Assembly: GCF_049651565.1 (NCBI RefSeq)
Contig: NZ_JBASCI010000005.1
Coordinates: 1 to 14,937 of the forward strand
Source: Brooklawnia sp049651565
GTDB taxonomy: Bacteria > Actinomycetota > Actinomycetes > Propionibacteriales > Propionibacteriaceae
Direction of reading: 5' to 3'
DNA: 14,937 nucleotides
Shown here: positions 6,965 to 13,319 of the stretch, piece after piece
How positions within the stretch are numbered: the first letter of the stretch is position 1
Layout of the letters: each line of letters opens with the position of its first letter
Made by a program: the position numbers and the translations under genes
Notes under the pieces: generated by a model
What the model was told of the DNA's origin: nothing
The model's input: only the letters and a program-made list of their open reading frames with translations
Databases searched by the model: none

Positions 6965-8098
6965 ATGTTCCTGGCGGTAAAGGAGATGCTCCGCTCGCCG
7001 GTCAAGTTCACCTTGTTGGGCGTGGCCGTCAGCCTGCTGGTCTTCCTCATCCTCGTCCAGCAAGCCCTGGCGACGGCGCTGGTCACCTCGTTCAACGGTG
7101 CGCTGAAGAACCAGTCCGCGCCGGTCCTGGTCTACGCCACCGACGCCCTGCGCGCGCCGCAGGGCAGCGTGATCACCCCCGACATGGCCACCGAGATCAG
7201 CGACGCGGCGTCGGTGGCCGACTCGGCCGGCATCGGCCTGCGCACGGTGGTGCTCGACTCAACCAGGAACTCGCCCGACGCCGAGGTGTCAGCAACCCTG
7301 TGGGGCTACCAGGACGCCGCCCTCGGCGGACCTGCCGAGCTGTCCGAGGGCCGGCTGCCGCAGGGCGAACTGGAGGCCGTCGGATCGGCCGCCGACTACC
7401 GGCTTGGCGAGGTCGTGCAGGTGCCGGTCGAACAGGCACCCGATGGCTCCACCACCATGGACCTGACCGTGGTCGGGCTGGCCCGCGACATCCAGCTCTC
7501 GGTCGGAGCCACCCTGATGATGCCGTGGGACGAATGGACGAAGCTGGCCACCGCGCTCGACCCGACCACCCCGGTGCAGTTGCCCAACCTGGTGGGGGTC
7601 GACCCGAGCGGCCCGGCGCAGGACACCATCGACCAGTTGCGGGCGGCCTCGGTCGACCTCGACCCGCTCACCGCCCAGCAGGCCGCCGACGAGTTCCCCG
7701 GCGCCGCCCAGGTGAACACCTCCTTCGCCCTCATCCTTGGCCTGTTCGGGTTCGTCGTCCCGCTGGTCGCTGGCCTGTTCTTCCTGATCATCACGCTGCA
7801 GAAGTCACGCGCGCTCACCCTGCTGCGAGCGGTCGGTTCCCGCTCCGGCGTCCTGGTCCGCTCCCTGCTGCTGCAGGTGCTGGCGATCCTGGGCGGCGGG
7901 ATCGCGGTGGGCGTCGGCTGCTACGCGCTGGCCGGGCTGGTCGAGATCGGCTCGCTGCAGATCAGCTTCGACCTGAACGCAGTGCTGATCTGGACCACCG
8001 CCCTACTGGCCCTCGGCCTGCTGGCCTCGCTGGGCGCGGTGCGCCGCGTCCTGGCCATTGACCCGATCGCCGCGACCAAGCCGGGAGGCGGACGATGA
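6965..8098 (+). CDS. ABC transporter permease, FtsX/MacB-type (first subunit)
   Basis: This 377-residue inner-membrane protein has the four-helix FtsX/MacB layout: one helix near the N-terminus (about 16-35), a large extracytoplasmic domain (about 45-250), then three helices (about 252-278, 299-325 and 338-358). The segment FFLIITLQKSRALTLLRAVG after the second helix is the coupling region that contacts the ATPase, and the end (RRVLAIDPIAATKPG) is also family-typical. I start it at the ATG at 6965 because the family begins with MFLA...E and a -10 element ends 7 bases upstream; a GTG at 6944 is the alternative. Its stop overlaps the next gene by four bases (ATGA). With the following permease and ATPase it should form a complete transporter, possibly pulling lipophilic substrates or lipoproteins from the membrane. 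The substrate is unknown. Confidence 0.9.
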   Translation: MFLAVKEMLRSPVKFTLLGVAVSLLVFLILVQQALATALVTSFNGALKNQSAPVLVYATDALRAPQGSVITPDMATEISDAASVADSAGIGLRTVVLDSTRNSPDAEVSATLWGYQDAALGGPAELSEGRLPQGELEAVGSAADYRLGEVVQVPVEQAPDGSTTMDLTVVGLARDIQLSVGATLMMPWDEWTKLATALDPTTPVQLPNLVGVDPSGPAQDTIDQLRAASVDLDPLTAQQAADEFPGAAQVNTSFALILGLFGFVVPLVAGLFFLIITLQKSRALTLLRAVGSRSGVLVRSLLLQVLAILGGGIAVGVGCYALAGLVEIGSLQISFDLNAVLIWTTALLALGLLASLGAVRRVLAIDPIAATKPGGGR

Positions 8099-9222
8099 GA
8101 CTCGCGCTACGAGAACTGCGCAGGACCCCGGGCCGTTTCCTGGTGGCCACCATCACCATCTCGCTGATCGCCGTGCTGCTGATGTTCCTCGGCGCACTGC
8201 TCGACGGGCTGATCCAACTGTCCACCGGCTCGATCCAGGCCCAGCGCGGGCAGGTGATCGTGATGTCCAGCGACTCCCGCGGCGTGCTCAACGCGTCCAG
8301 CGTGACAGCCGATGAACGCCAGGCCGTCACCGCGGCCGTCGAGGAGACCGCGGACGGCACCGACCCGGTGGTGGGCGGCTACGGCGAGGTCACCGTCGGG
8401 GCCCGGCTGGCAGGCGGCGACGAACGTGAACTCACCTCGGTGCGGGTGCGGGGCTACGAAATCGCCCCGACAGGGCTGCCGGCCACCCCACCGGCAGCCG
8501 GCGAGGTCTGGGCCGACCCCGACCTGGTCAGCGACTACGCCGTCGGTGACGTGCTGCAGCTGGGCCCCGGCCGGGTGGAGGTGCTGATCGTGGGCTTCCT
8601 CGACCGCAGCGAGACCCCGTCCCTGGGCGGTGTCTGGGGCAGCCTGGACACCTGGCGCGACGTGCTCGCAGGGTCGCGTCCCGGTTCGACGGTGCCCGGT
8701 GACTTCATCCAGGGCCTGGTCGTCGACCTCGGTCCGGCCGCCGAAGACGCGCTGCCCGCCGCCACCACCTCGATCGAGGACGCCGGGCTGGCCGCCTTCT
8801 CCCTCGACGAGGCAAGCCAGGCCATCCCCGGGGTCAGTGCCCAGCGCACCACCTTCAACCAGATCATCGCCGTCACCACTGTTATCGGACTGGTCGTCAT
8901 CGCCCTGTTCTTCGCCCTGCTCACCGCCGAACGAGTCGGCCTGTACGGCGTGCTCAAGGCGGTCGGGGCCCGGTCGGGCGCCCTGTTCGCCGGTGTCGCC
9001 ACCCAGGCCATCGCGATCTGCCTGATCGCCTCACTGGTCGGCCTGGCCATGATCGCCGGCGCCGCCTTCGCAATCCCACCCGGCAGCCTGCCCTTCGTGG
9101 TCACCCCTGCTCGCATCGCCATCTCGGTCGGCCTGCTGCTGACCGCCGCCATCATCGGAAGTGTCTTCTCGCTGCGCACCGTGCTGCGCATCGATCCCGC
9201 CCAGGCCATCGGAGGAAGCTGA
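8095..9222 (+). CDS. ABC transporter permease, FtsX/MacB-type (second subunit)
   Basis: This 375-residue protein has the same architecture as its upstream neighbour: an N-terminal helix (about 15-37), an extracytoplasmic domain (about 40-250) and three C-terminal helices (about 257-277, 297-325 and 340-360). LLTAERVGLYGVLKAVGARS is the FtsX coupling segment, and the C-terminal SLRTVLRIDPAQAIGGS parallels the end of the first permease. The two are probably ancient paralogues that form a heterodimer. The start overlaps the previous stop as ATGA, and the stop shares a base with the next ATG (TGATG), so translation of all three genes is likely coupled. No separate adaptor or outer-membrane component is present, as expected in a monoderm. 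Confidence 0.9.
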   Translation: MRLALRELRRTPGRFLVATITISLIAVLLMFLGALLDGLIQLSTGSIQAQRGQVIVMSSDSRGVLNASSVTADERQAVTAAVEETADGTDPVVGGYGEVTVGARLAGGDERELTSVRVRGYEIAPTGLPATPPAAGEVWADPDLVSDYAVGDVLQLGPGRVEVLIVGFLDRSETPSLGGVWGSLDTWRDVLAGSRPGSTVPGDFIQGLVVDLGPAAEDALPAATTSIEDAGLAAFSLDEASQAIPGVSAQRTTFNQIIAVTTVIGLVVIALFFALLTAERVGLYGVLKAVGARSGALFAGVATQAIAICLIASLVGLAMIAGAAFAIPPGSLPFVVTPARIAISVGLLLTAAIIGSVFSLRTVLRIDPAQAIGGS

Positions 9223-9935
9223 TGAACCACGCACTCAACCTCGAAGAAGTCAGCAAGGTCTACGGCAGGGACGACAACGAGGTGCGCGCCCTCGACCGGA
9301 CGTCCCTGCAGGTGGCGCAGGACGAGATCGTCGCCCTGGTGGGCCCGTCCGGGTCGGGCAAGACCACCCTGTGCACCATCTCCGGCGGAATCCTGTCGCC
9401 CACCGAGGGCCGGGTCATCGTGGGCGGCGAGGACATCACCGGCTTCAGCCGCAAGCAGCTCACCGAGTTCCGCCGCCGCAAGGTCGGCTTCGTCTTCCAG
9501 ACCGTCAGCCTGGTGCCGTTCCTGACCGCGCGGGAGAATCTGCTGGTGGTCGGCGAACTCGGGCCGACCGGCACCAGCCGCGCGGAGCTGCGCAAGCGCG
9601 CCGACCAGTTGCTCGAGGAGCTGGGACTGGCCGAGCGGGCGAGCAACCTGCCCAGCCAGCTCTCCGGCGGCCAGCAGCAGCGGGTGGCCATCGGCCGGGC
9701 GCTGATGAACCGGCCCGAGCTGGTGCTGTTCGACGAGCCGACCAGCGCGCTGGATTCGAAGATCGGCGACAGGGTCGTCCGGCTGATCCGCGACGAGATG
9801 AAGGCCCGCGGCACCTCCGCGGTCATCGTCACCCACGACGAGCGGATCACCCGGTACGCCGACCGCACTGTGCGGATCGAGGACGGCCGGGTGGTGTCGG
9901 CCGCCCCGAAGCGCGCCCTGGCCACCGCCGGTTGA
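9222..9935 (+). CDS. ABC transporter ATP-binding protein, LolD/MacB-type
   Basis: This 237-residue cytoplasmic ATPase has all motor motifs: Walker A GPSGSGKT (41-48), Q-loop Gln93 in FVFQTVS, signature LSGGQ (147-151) followed by QQR, Walker B LVLFDEPTSALD (167-178) with catalytic Glu172, and H-loop His205 in VTHDERI. The pattern and length fit the LolD/MacB/FtsE group that powers FtsX-like permeases. It starts at the ATG at 9222, overlapping the permease stop, and is the last gene of the cassette. The cassette is probably controlled by the divergent TetR regulator. Confidence 0.93.
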   Translation: MNHALNLEEVSKVYGRDDNEVRALDRTSLQVAQDEIVALVGPSGSGKTTLCTISGGILSPTEGRVIVGGEDITGFSRKQLTEFRRRKVGFVFQTVSLVPFLTARENLLVVGELGPTGTSRAELRKRADQLLEELGLAERASNLPSQLSGGQQQRVAIGRALMNRPELVLFDEPTSALDSKIGDRVVRLIRDEMKARGTSAVIVTHDERITRYADRTVRIEDGRVVSAAPKRALATAG

Positions 9936-9949
9936 CCCGGTCTGGTCGC

Positions 9950-9955
9950 TAGTAT
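9950..9955 (+). promoter_or_regulatory. -10 element of the glycosylase gene
   Basis: TAGTAT ends 6 bases before the GTG at 9962, placing the expected transcript start at the start codon itself. No Shine-Dalgarno sequence is present, so translation is probably leaderless. TTGACC at 9932-9937 looks like a -35 element but is only 12 bases away, too close for a standard promoter. Confidence 0.45.
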
Positions 9956-9961
9956 CGTCCC

Positions 9962-10384
9962 GTGCGTCTGTGGTCGCTGCACCCGAAGTATCTCGACCGG
10001 CAAGGGCTGCTCGCGGCTTGGCGGGAGGGCCTGCTCGCCCAGGCCGTCCTCGCCGGTCGGACGCGCGGCTACCGTGAGCACCCGCAACTGCACCGGTTCC
10101 GGGCGGCCCGCGACCCCGAGGACGCCATCTGTGCCTACCTCGCCGGTATCGCCGCCGAGGCAGCCCGCCGGGGCTACCGGTTCAACACCGAACTGATCGG
10201 CCGGCCGGGGACGGTGGCGGAGTTGACCGTCACCACCGGTCAACTGGCCCATGAACGCACCCACCTGGCCGCCAAGCTGACAGCCCGGTCACCCGATCTG
10301 CTGCCCCAGCTGCCGCTGCACGTCGAACCGCACCCGATCTTCGCCGAGGTCGACGGCCCCGTCGAGCCGTGGGAGCGGCCCTGA
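9962..10384 (+). CDS. pyrimidine-dimer DNA glycosylase-like protein (Pyr_excise/DenV family)
   Basis: This 140-residue protein begins MRLWSLHPKYLDRQGLLAAW and continues REGLLAQAVL with GYREHPQLHRF, the recognisable core of the bacterial relatives of phage T4 endonuclease V (PF03013). Glu22 in AWRE aligns with the catalytic Glu23 of the T4 enzyme, and RGYRFNTELI aligns with RGFNIKDTTV. The T4 enzyme uses the amino group of Thr2; here residue 2 is Arg, so either that amine or the mature N-terminus must serve. The likely role is incision at UV-induced pyrimidine dimers or other base lesions. The gene starts with GTG right after a -10 element and is probably a leaderless single-gene unit. It converges with the Crp/Fnr gene, with only 3 bases between stops. 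Activity on UV lesions in this branch is inferred, not known. Confidence 0.8.
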   Translation: MRLWSLHPKYLDRQGLLAAWREGLLAQAVLAGRTRGYREHPQLHRFRAARDPEDAICAYLAGIAAEAARRGYRFNTELIGRPGTVAELTVTTGQLAHERTHLAAKLTARSPDLLPQLPLHVEPHPIFAEVDGPVEPWERP

Positions 10385-10387
10385 GGC

Positions 10388-11065
10388 CTACTCGGGCCGG
10401 GTCAGCGCGCTCAGCGCGTCCACGTCGGTGATCACAACCTGCCGCGCGCCGTCCAGCGCGATCGCGTCCTGCTCCACCAGCCTGGCCAGCGTGCGGCTGA
10501 ACGACTCCGGGGTGGTGCCGAGCAGGGACGCCACGTCCTTCTTCGGCAGCGGCAGCCGCACCCGGATGCCGCCGGAAGCGGGCTCGGCCGGCAGCCCGAG
10601 CAGGTAGTCCGCCACCCGGCTGCCTACCTCCTGCCCGGTCTGCTCCAGCTTGTCCTGGACGTCGGCCAGCCGCTTGCTCAGAGCGCCCAGCATCTCGAAG
10701 CCGATCTGCGGATGGCCGACCAGCAGGCCGCCGAAGTCCTCGTGCCGAAACGTGCACAGCGTCACCTCCGTGACCGCGATCGCCGAGTGGTCGGGACGGC
10801 CACCGGACAGCAACGACGCCTCCCCCACGAAGTCACCGGGTTCCATCACCTGCAGGACGCGTTCCCGGCCGTCCGGGGTGACCCGGGTGAGTTTCACCAG
10901 CCCGCGGTGGACGACGATCAGCGGCGCCAGCGGGCCACCCTGCTGGTAGAGCGCCTCGCCCGGCGCCGCCGTCACCGGGCGTGCCAGCCCGGCCACCTGC
11001 TCCTGCTGGGCCCGGGACAGCCGGGCGAAGATCGGGACGTGCGCGACGCACAGGTCATCGTCCAT
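10388..11065 (-). CDS. Crp/Fnr-family transcriptional regulator
   Basis: This 225-residue protein has an N-terminal cyclic-nucleotide-binding-type beta-roll (about 9-125, with GEALYQQGGP, GRERVLQVMEPGDFVGEASL), a dimer helix (about 125-158) and a C-terminal winged helix-turn-helix (about 173-202, KKDVASLLGTTPESFSRTL). The recognition helix carries Glu187, Ser190 and Arg191, the E--SR pattern of FNR-type proteins that read TTGAT half-sites. It has only two cysteines, Cys6 and Cys104, so it lacks the cysteine cluster needed for an oxygen-sensing Fe-S centre. The effector pocket lacks a clear cAMP signature by eye. I start it at the ATG at 11065, where a -10-like TACGCT ends 7 bases upstream; an in-frame ATG lies at 11083. 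It is divergent from cutA. Targets are unknown. Confidence 0.9.
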   Translation of the reverse strand: MDDDLCVAHVPIFARLSRAQQEQVAGLARPVTAAPGEALYQQGGPLAPLIVVHRGLVKLTRVTPDGRERVLQVMEPGDFVGEASLLSGGRPDHSAIAVTEVTLCTFRHEDFGGLLVGHPQIGFEMLGALSKRLADVQDKLEQTGQEVGSRVADYLLGLPAEPASGGIRVRLPLPKKDVASLLGTTPESFSRTLARLVEQDAIALDGARQVVITDVDALSALTRPE

Positions 11066-11072
11066 GCAGATG

Positions 11073-11078
11073 AGCGTA
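11073..11078 (-). promoter_or_regulatory. -10 element of the Crp/Fnr gene
   Basis: TACGCT on the minus strand ends 7 bases before the ATG at 11065, with no Shine-Dalgarno sequence between. This places the transcript start at or next to the ATG and supports that start over the in-frame ATG at 11083. No good -35 hexamer is visible. Confidence 0.45.
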
Positions 11079-11118
11079 CCCATCCGTGATTCGCCTACGC
11101 CGGGCCGGCACGAGCGAG

Positions 11119-11128
11119 TCTCGCGAGA
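11119..11128. repeat. 10-bp palindrome in the crp-cutA intergenic region
   Basis: TCTCGCGAGA is a perfect palindrome about 30 bases upstream of the cutA start, in the 93-bp divergent spacer between the Crp/Fnr gene and cutA. It could be a regulator-binding site for either promoter. It does not resemble a Crp or FNR site. Confidence 0.35.
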
Positions 11129-11158
11129 ATGGGGGTATCGAGAACCCGGGAGGCACCC

Positions 11159-11491
11159 ATGGCAGCTACCGACCTATGCGTCGTGATGATCACCACGCCC
11201 GACCAGGCACTTGCGGCCCGGATCGCCGACATGCTGATCGACCGGCGGCTCGGAGCGTGCGTCCAGGTCAGCGACATCCGCTCCACCTACCGCTGGTCGA
11301 GCGAGGTGCACCACCAGGATGAGGTGCTGATGCTGGTCAAGACCCGCACCGCGCTGATCGACCAACTGGTCAGCGAGGTCCGCGAGATGCACGTCTACGA
11401 CGCACCCGAGATCGTCGCGCTGCCGATCATCGGCGGCTCGCCTGACTACCTGCACTGGATGGACGCCGAGACCCGGTCGGTCTACCGGTGA
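11159..11491 (+). CDS. cutA: CutA divalent-ion tolerance protein
   Basis: This 110-residue protein is of the small trimeric CutA1 family. It opens with VVMITTPDQALAARIADMLI, followed by the conserved RRLGACVQV (Cys34) and TYRWSSEV, DEVLMLVKT, APEIVALPI and the closing YLHWM. Length is typical. The family was linked to copper and divalent-metal tolerance in Escherichia coli, but its biochemical role remains unsettled. The start is the ATG at 11159, preceded by GGGAGG with a 5-base gap. It is divergent from the Crp/Fnr gene and converges with the lipoprotein gene, 24 bp between stops. The copper operon is 7 kb away, so shared control is not indicated. Confidence 0.95.
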   Translation: MAATDLCVVMITTPDQALAARIADMLIDRRLGACVQVSDIRSTYRWSSEVHHQDEVLMLVKTRTALIDQLVSEVREMHVYDAPEIVALPIIGGSPDYLHWMDAETRSVYR

Positions 11492-11515
11492 GCCGCGGCG
11501 TCCACCAGCAGTGGG

Positions 11516-12487
11516 CTACTCGTACATGACGTAATCGGGTACCGGCTCCAGCCACATCACTTCCTCGGGCGTCATCAGGTAGCCGCTGGCTGCCAGGTCC
11601 TCCTCGTAGAACAGCTTGAAGCCCATGGCCACGTGCTGCGGCACCTCGGCCTTGACGCGGTCGTAGGTGGCGATCTTGTCGGCCGGGGCACCGATGCCGT
11701 CCACACTCTTGATCTGGACGACCCCGCCGTGCCACTGCAGGGCGTCCTCGTTGCTGATGATCTGCGGGTGCAGGATGTGGTACAGCATCACCTTGTCAGG
11801 CAGGTCGTGCTGGCGCACCAGGTCGGCCAGGTAGCTGGCCACCGCGTCGAGCTCCTCGCCCGAGGTCGACCCGAAGCTCTGCATCGGCACCTGGCCCGGT
11901 GACATCGCCCATTCCGGGTCGAGTGCGACGCCGACGTCCGGCTCGACCAGGTACTTCTCCAGGGCCATCACCTCGTCCAGGAAGTCGGCCTGCCCGGGCT
12001 GGATGTTGAGCAGCAGGATCGCGTCGTTGTCACGGGCCACCGACAGCCAGTGGTCGATGATCGCGTGGTCGGTGCGCACCCGCCACATCCCGTCCTCGCC
12101 GGGGAACGGCATCACGGTGACTGCGATCAGCTCCATCACCGGCATGATCTGGCGGTCACCGGCGTATGGAGCGCACTGCTCGTGCAGTTCCGGCATCCGG
12201 TCCTCGACCGCGCCGATCCCCAGCCGGCCCTGGCCGTCGGCACCGGGGTAGCCGACGAAACCACACAGCCGGTAGGCGGGCAGCAGTTCGCGGCCGCCGT
12301 TGCCCGGCAACTGCACCGGCGTCGGGGTCGGCGTTGGCGTGGGGGTCGGGCTGGGAGTCGGGGTCGGGGTGGGCGGATCGGCGCTGGCAACCGGAGCGGC
12401 GGTGTCCTCCGTCGCGTCCTGCGCCGAGCCCGAGCAACCGGCGAGCACGAGGACGCCGGCCAGCAGGGCCGCTAGGTACTTGAGCAT
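11516..12487 (-). CDS. secreted lipoprotein with Pro-Thr linker and uncharacterised domain
   Basis: This 323-residue protein starts at the ATG at 12487 with a lipoprotein signal peptide (MLKYLAALLAGVLVLAGC). The lipobox is LAGC and Cys18 is the lipid-anchored residue. A low-complexity linker of alternating Pro and Thr follows (about 39-57) and should hold the folded domain away from the membrane or through the wall. The remaining part (about 65-323) has repeated strand-like stretches ending in polar residues: AILLLNIQPG, VGVALDPEW, KVMLYHIL, VVQIKSVDG and VAMGFKLFYEED. This suggests a TIM-barrel fold with Asp190 and Glu192 as possible active-site residues. Cys75 and Cys105 could form a disulfide. 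A glycan-active enzyme is possible, but I do not recognise a named family. The frame extends further upstream, but the signal peptide and a -10 element 7 bases before the ATG decide the start. Confidence 0.85.
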   Translation of the reverse strand: MLKYLAALLAGVLVLAGCSGSAQDATEDTAAPVASADPPTPTPTPSPTPTPTPTPTPVQLPGNGGRELLPAYRLCGFVGYPGADGQGRLGIGAVEDRMPELHEQCAPYAGDRQIMPVMELIAVTVMPFPGEDGMWRVRTDHAIIDHWLSVARDNDAILLLNIQPGQADFLDEVMALEKYLVEPDVGVALDPEWAMSPGQVPMQSFGSTSGEELDAVASYLADLVRQHDLPDKVMLYHILHPQIISNEDALQWHGGVVQIKSVDGIGAPADKIATYDRVKAEVPQHVAMGFKLFYEEDLAASGYLMTPEEVMWLEPVPDYVMYE

Positions 12488-12494
12488 GCGTCCT

Positions 12495-12500
12495 AGTACA
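12495..12500 (-). promoter_or_regulatory. -10 element of the lipoprotein gene
   Basis: TGTACT on the minus strand ends 7 bases before the ATG at 12487. An AGGA lies in the gap but is too close to the ATG to be a good ribosome binding site, so a leaderless or near-leaderless transcript is likely. Confidence 0.4.
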
Positions 12501-12546
12501 ACACACAACGTCGACCCCACCACCGACGCCATGTCACCATCTGGGT

Positions 12547-12876
12547 ATGTCGGACAAGCGCCCGCGTGATCTAGGTGAGTTGGTGCGCCGCGCGGTGCGG
12601 GCGATCCCGGGCGGTCGGGTCGCCACCTACGGCGACGTCGCCGAGCTGGTCGGCTGCGGGCCGCGGCAGGTGGGCCGGATCATGGCCACCGACGCCGACA
12701 CCCCGTGGTGGCGGGTGGTCAACGCGTCCGGACGGCTACCCGGCCACCTGCTGGCCGAGGCCCGCGCGCACTGGGACGCCGAAGGGATGGCACTGAACCG
12801 GGACGCCACCGGGGTGCTGCTGGCCCGCTGCCGGGTGGCGCCGCAGCCGTGGGCGTCCCGGGTCGGCCTGGACTGA
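12547..12876 (+). CDS. alkyltransferase-like protein (ATL), DNA-lesion recognition
   Basis: This 109-residue protein has the DNA-binding half of the O6-alkylguanine-DNA alkyltransferase fold. IPGGRVATYGDVAELVGC carries the base-flipping Tyr28, and GPRQVGRIM carries the arginine-finger candidate Arg40. The usual PCHRV active site reads PWWRVV (53-58), so Trp54 replaces the acceptor Cys. That replacement defines ATL proteins, which cannot remove alkyl groups but bind O6-alkylguanine and mark it for nucleotide excision repair. RLPGHLLAEARAHWDAEGM is the conserved C-terminal part. The gene starts at the ATG at 12547 with no clear ribosome binding site, is divergent from the lipoprotein gene, and converges with the FKBP gene (23 bp between stops). 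Confidence 0.92.
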   Translation: MSDKRPRDLGELVRRAVRAIPGGRVATYGDVAELVGCGPRQVGRIMATDADTPWWRVVNASGRLPGHLLAEARAHWDAEGMALNRDATGVLLARCRVAPQPWASRVGLD

Positions 12877-12899
12877 CGCGAGGTGGCCTGGCGGTGCGC

Positions 12900-13271
12900 T
12901 CAGCGAACCGCGCGCAGCTCGCAGACGAAGATCAGGGCCTCGTTGCGGCCGATCACGCCGGGGATGCCGCGCCGGCCGTAGACCTGGTCGGAAGGGATCA
13001 GCAGCTTGCGCCGGCCACCCACCCTCATGCCCTGCACGCCGGCGTCCCAGCCCTTGATCACCTGACCGACGCCCAGCCGGAAGGTCAGCGGCTCACCACG
13101 GTCGTAGGACGCGTCGAACTGCTTGCCCGAGTCCCAGCCGACGCCGACGTAGTCGACGTCGACGGTGGAGCCGCGGCTGGCCTCGGGGCCGTCGCCGACG
13201 ACCTCGTCGATGATCTGGAGTTCGGTCGGGGCCGGACCCTGCGGGACCTCGATGAAGGGCTTCTCGCTCAT
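12900..13271 (-). CDS. FKBP-type peptidyl-prolyl cis-trans isomerase
   Basis: This 123-residue single-domain protein has the FKBP core: VDVDYVGVGWDSGKQFDASY, LTFRLGVGQVIKGWDAGVQG, then RKLLIPSDQVYG and the closing ALIFVCELRAV. The aromatic pocket residues of the family (Tyr, the FD pair, Trp in KGWD, Tyr in VYG) are present, so an active isomerase is expected. There is no signal peptide, so it should act in the cytoplasm in protein folding. It starts at the ATG at 13271; AGGG lies very close and a -10-like TAGCCT (13284-13279) ends 7 bases upstream, so the transcript may be nearly leaderless. It lies 48 bp after the radical SAM gene on the same strand and could also be read from that transcript. 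Confidence 0.95.
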   Translation of the reverse strand: MSEKPFIEVPQGPAPTELQIIDEVVGDGPEASRGSTVDVDYVGVGWDSGKQFDASYDRGEPLTFRLGVGQVIKGWDAGVQGMRVGGRRKLLIPSDQVYGRRGIPGVIGRNEALIFVCELRAVR

Positions 13272-13278
13272 TTCCCTG

Positions 13279-13284
13279 AGGCTA
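13279..13284 (-). promoter_or_regulatory. -10 element of the FKBP gene
   Basis: TAGCCT on the minus strand lies in the 48-bp gap after the radical SAM gene and ends 7 bases before the FKBP ATG. This suggests that the FKBP gene has its own, nearly leaderless transcript as well as possible read-through from upstream. Confidence 0.4.
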
Positions 13285-13319
13285 CCGCACCATCGGCCGC
13301 CTCCCGACCCGCCAACAGC

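Noticed and set aside
8535..9836. 433-codon open frame opposite the second permease and ATPase
   Set aside because: Spans two real genes with intact motifs on the plus strand; composition is not protein-like.
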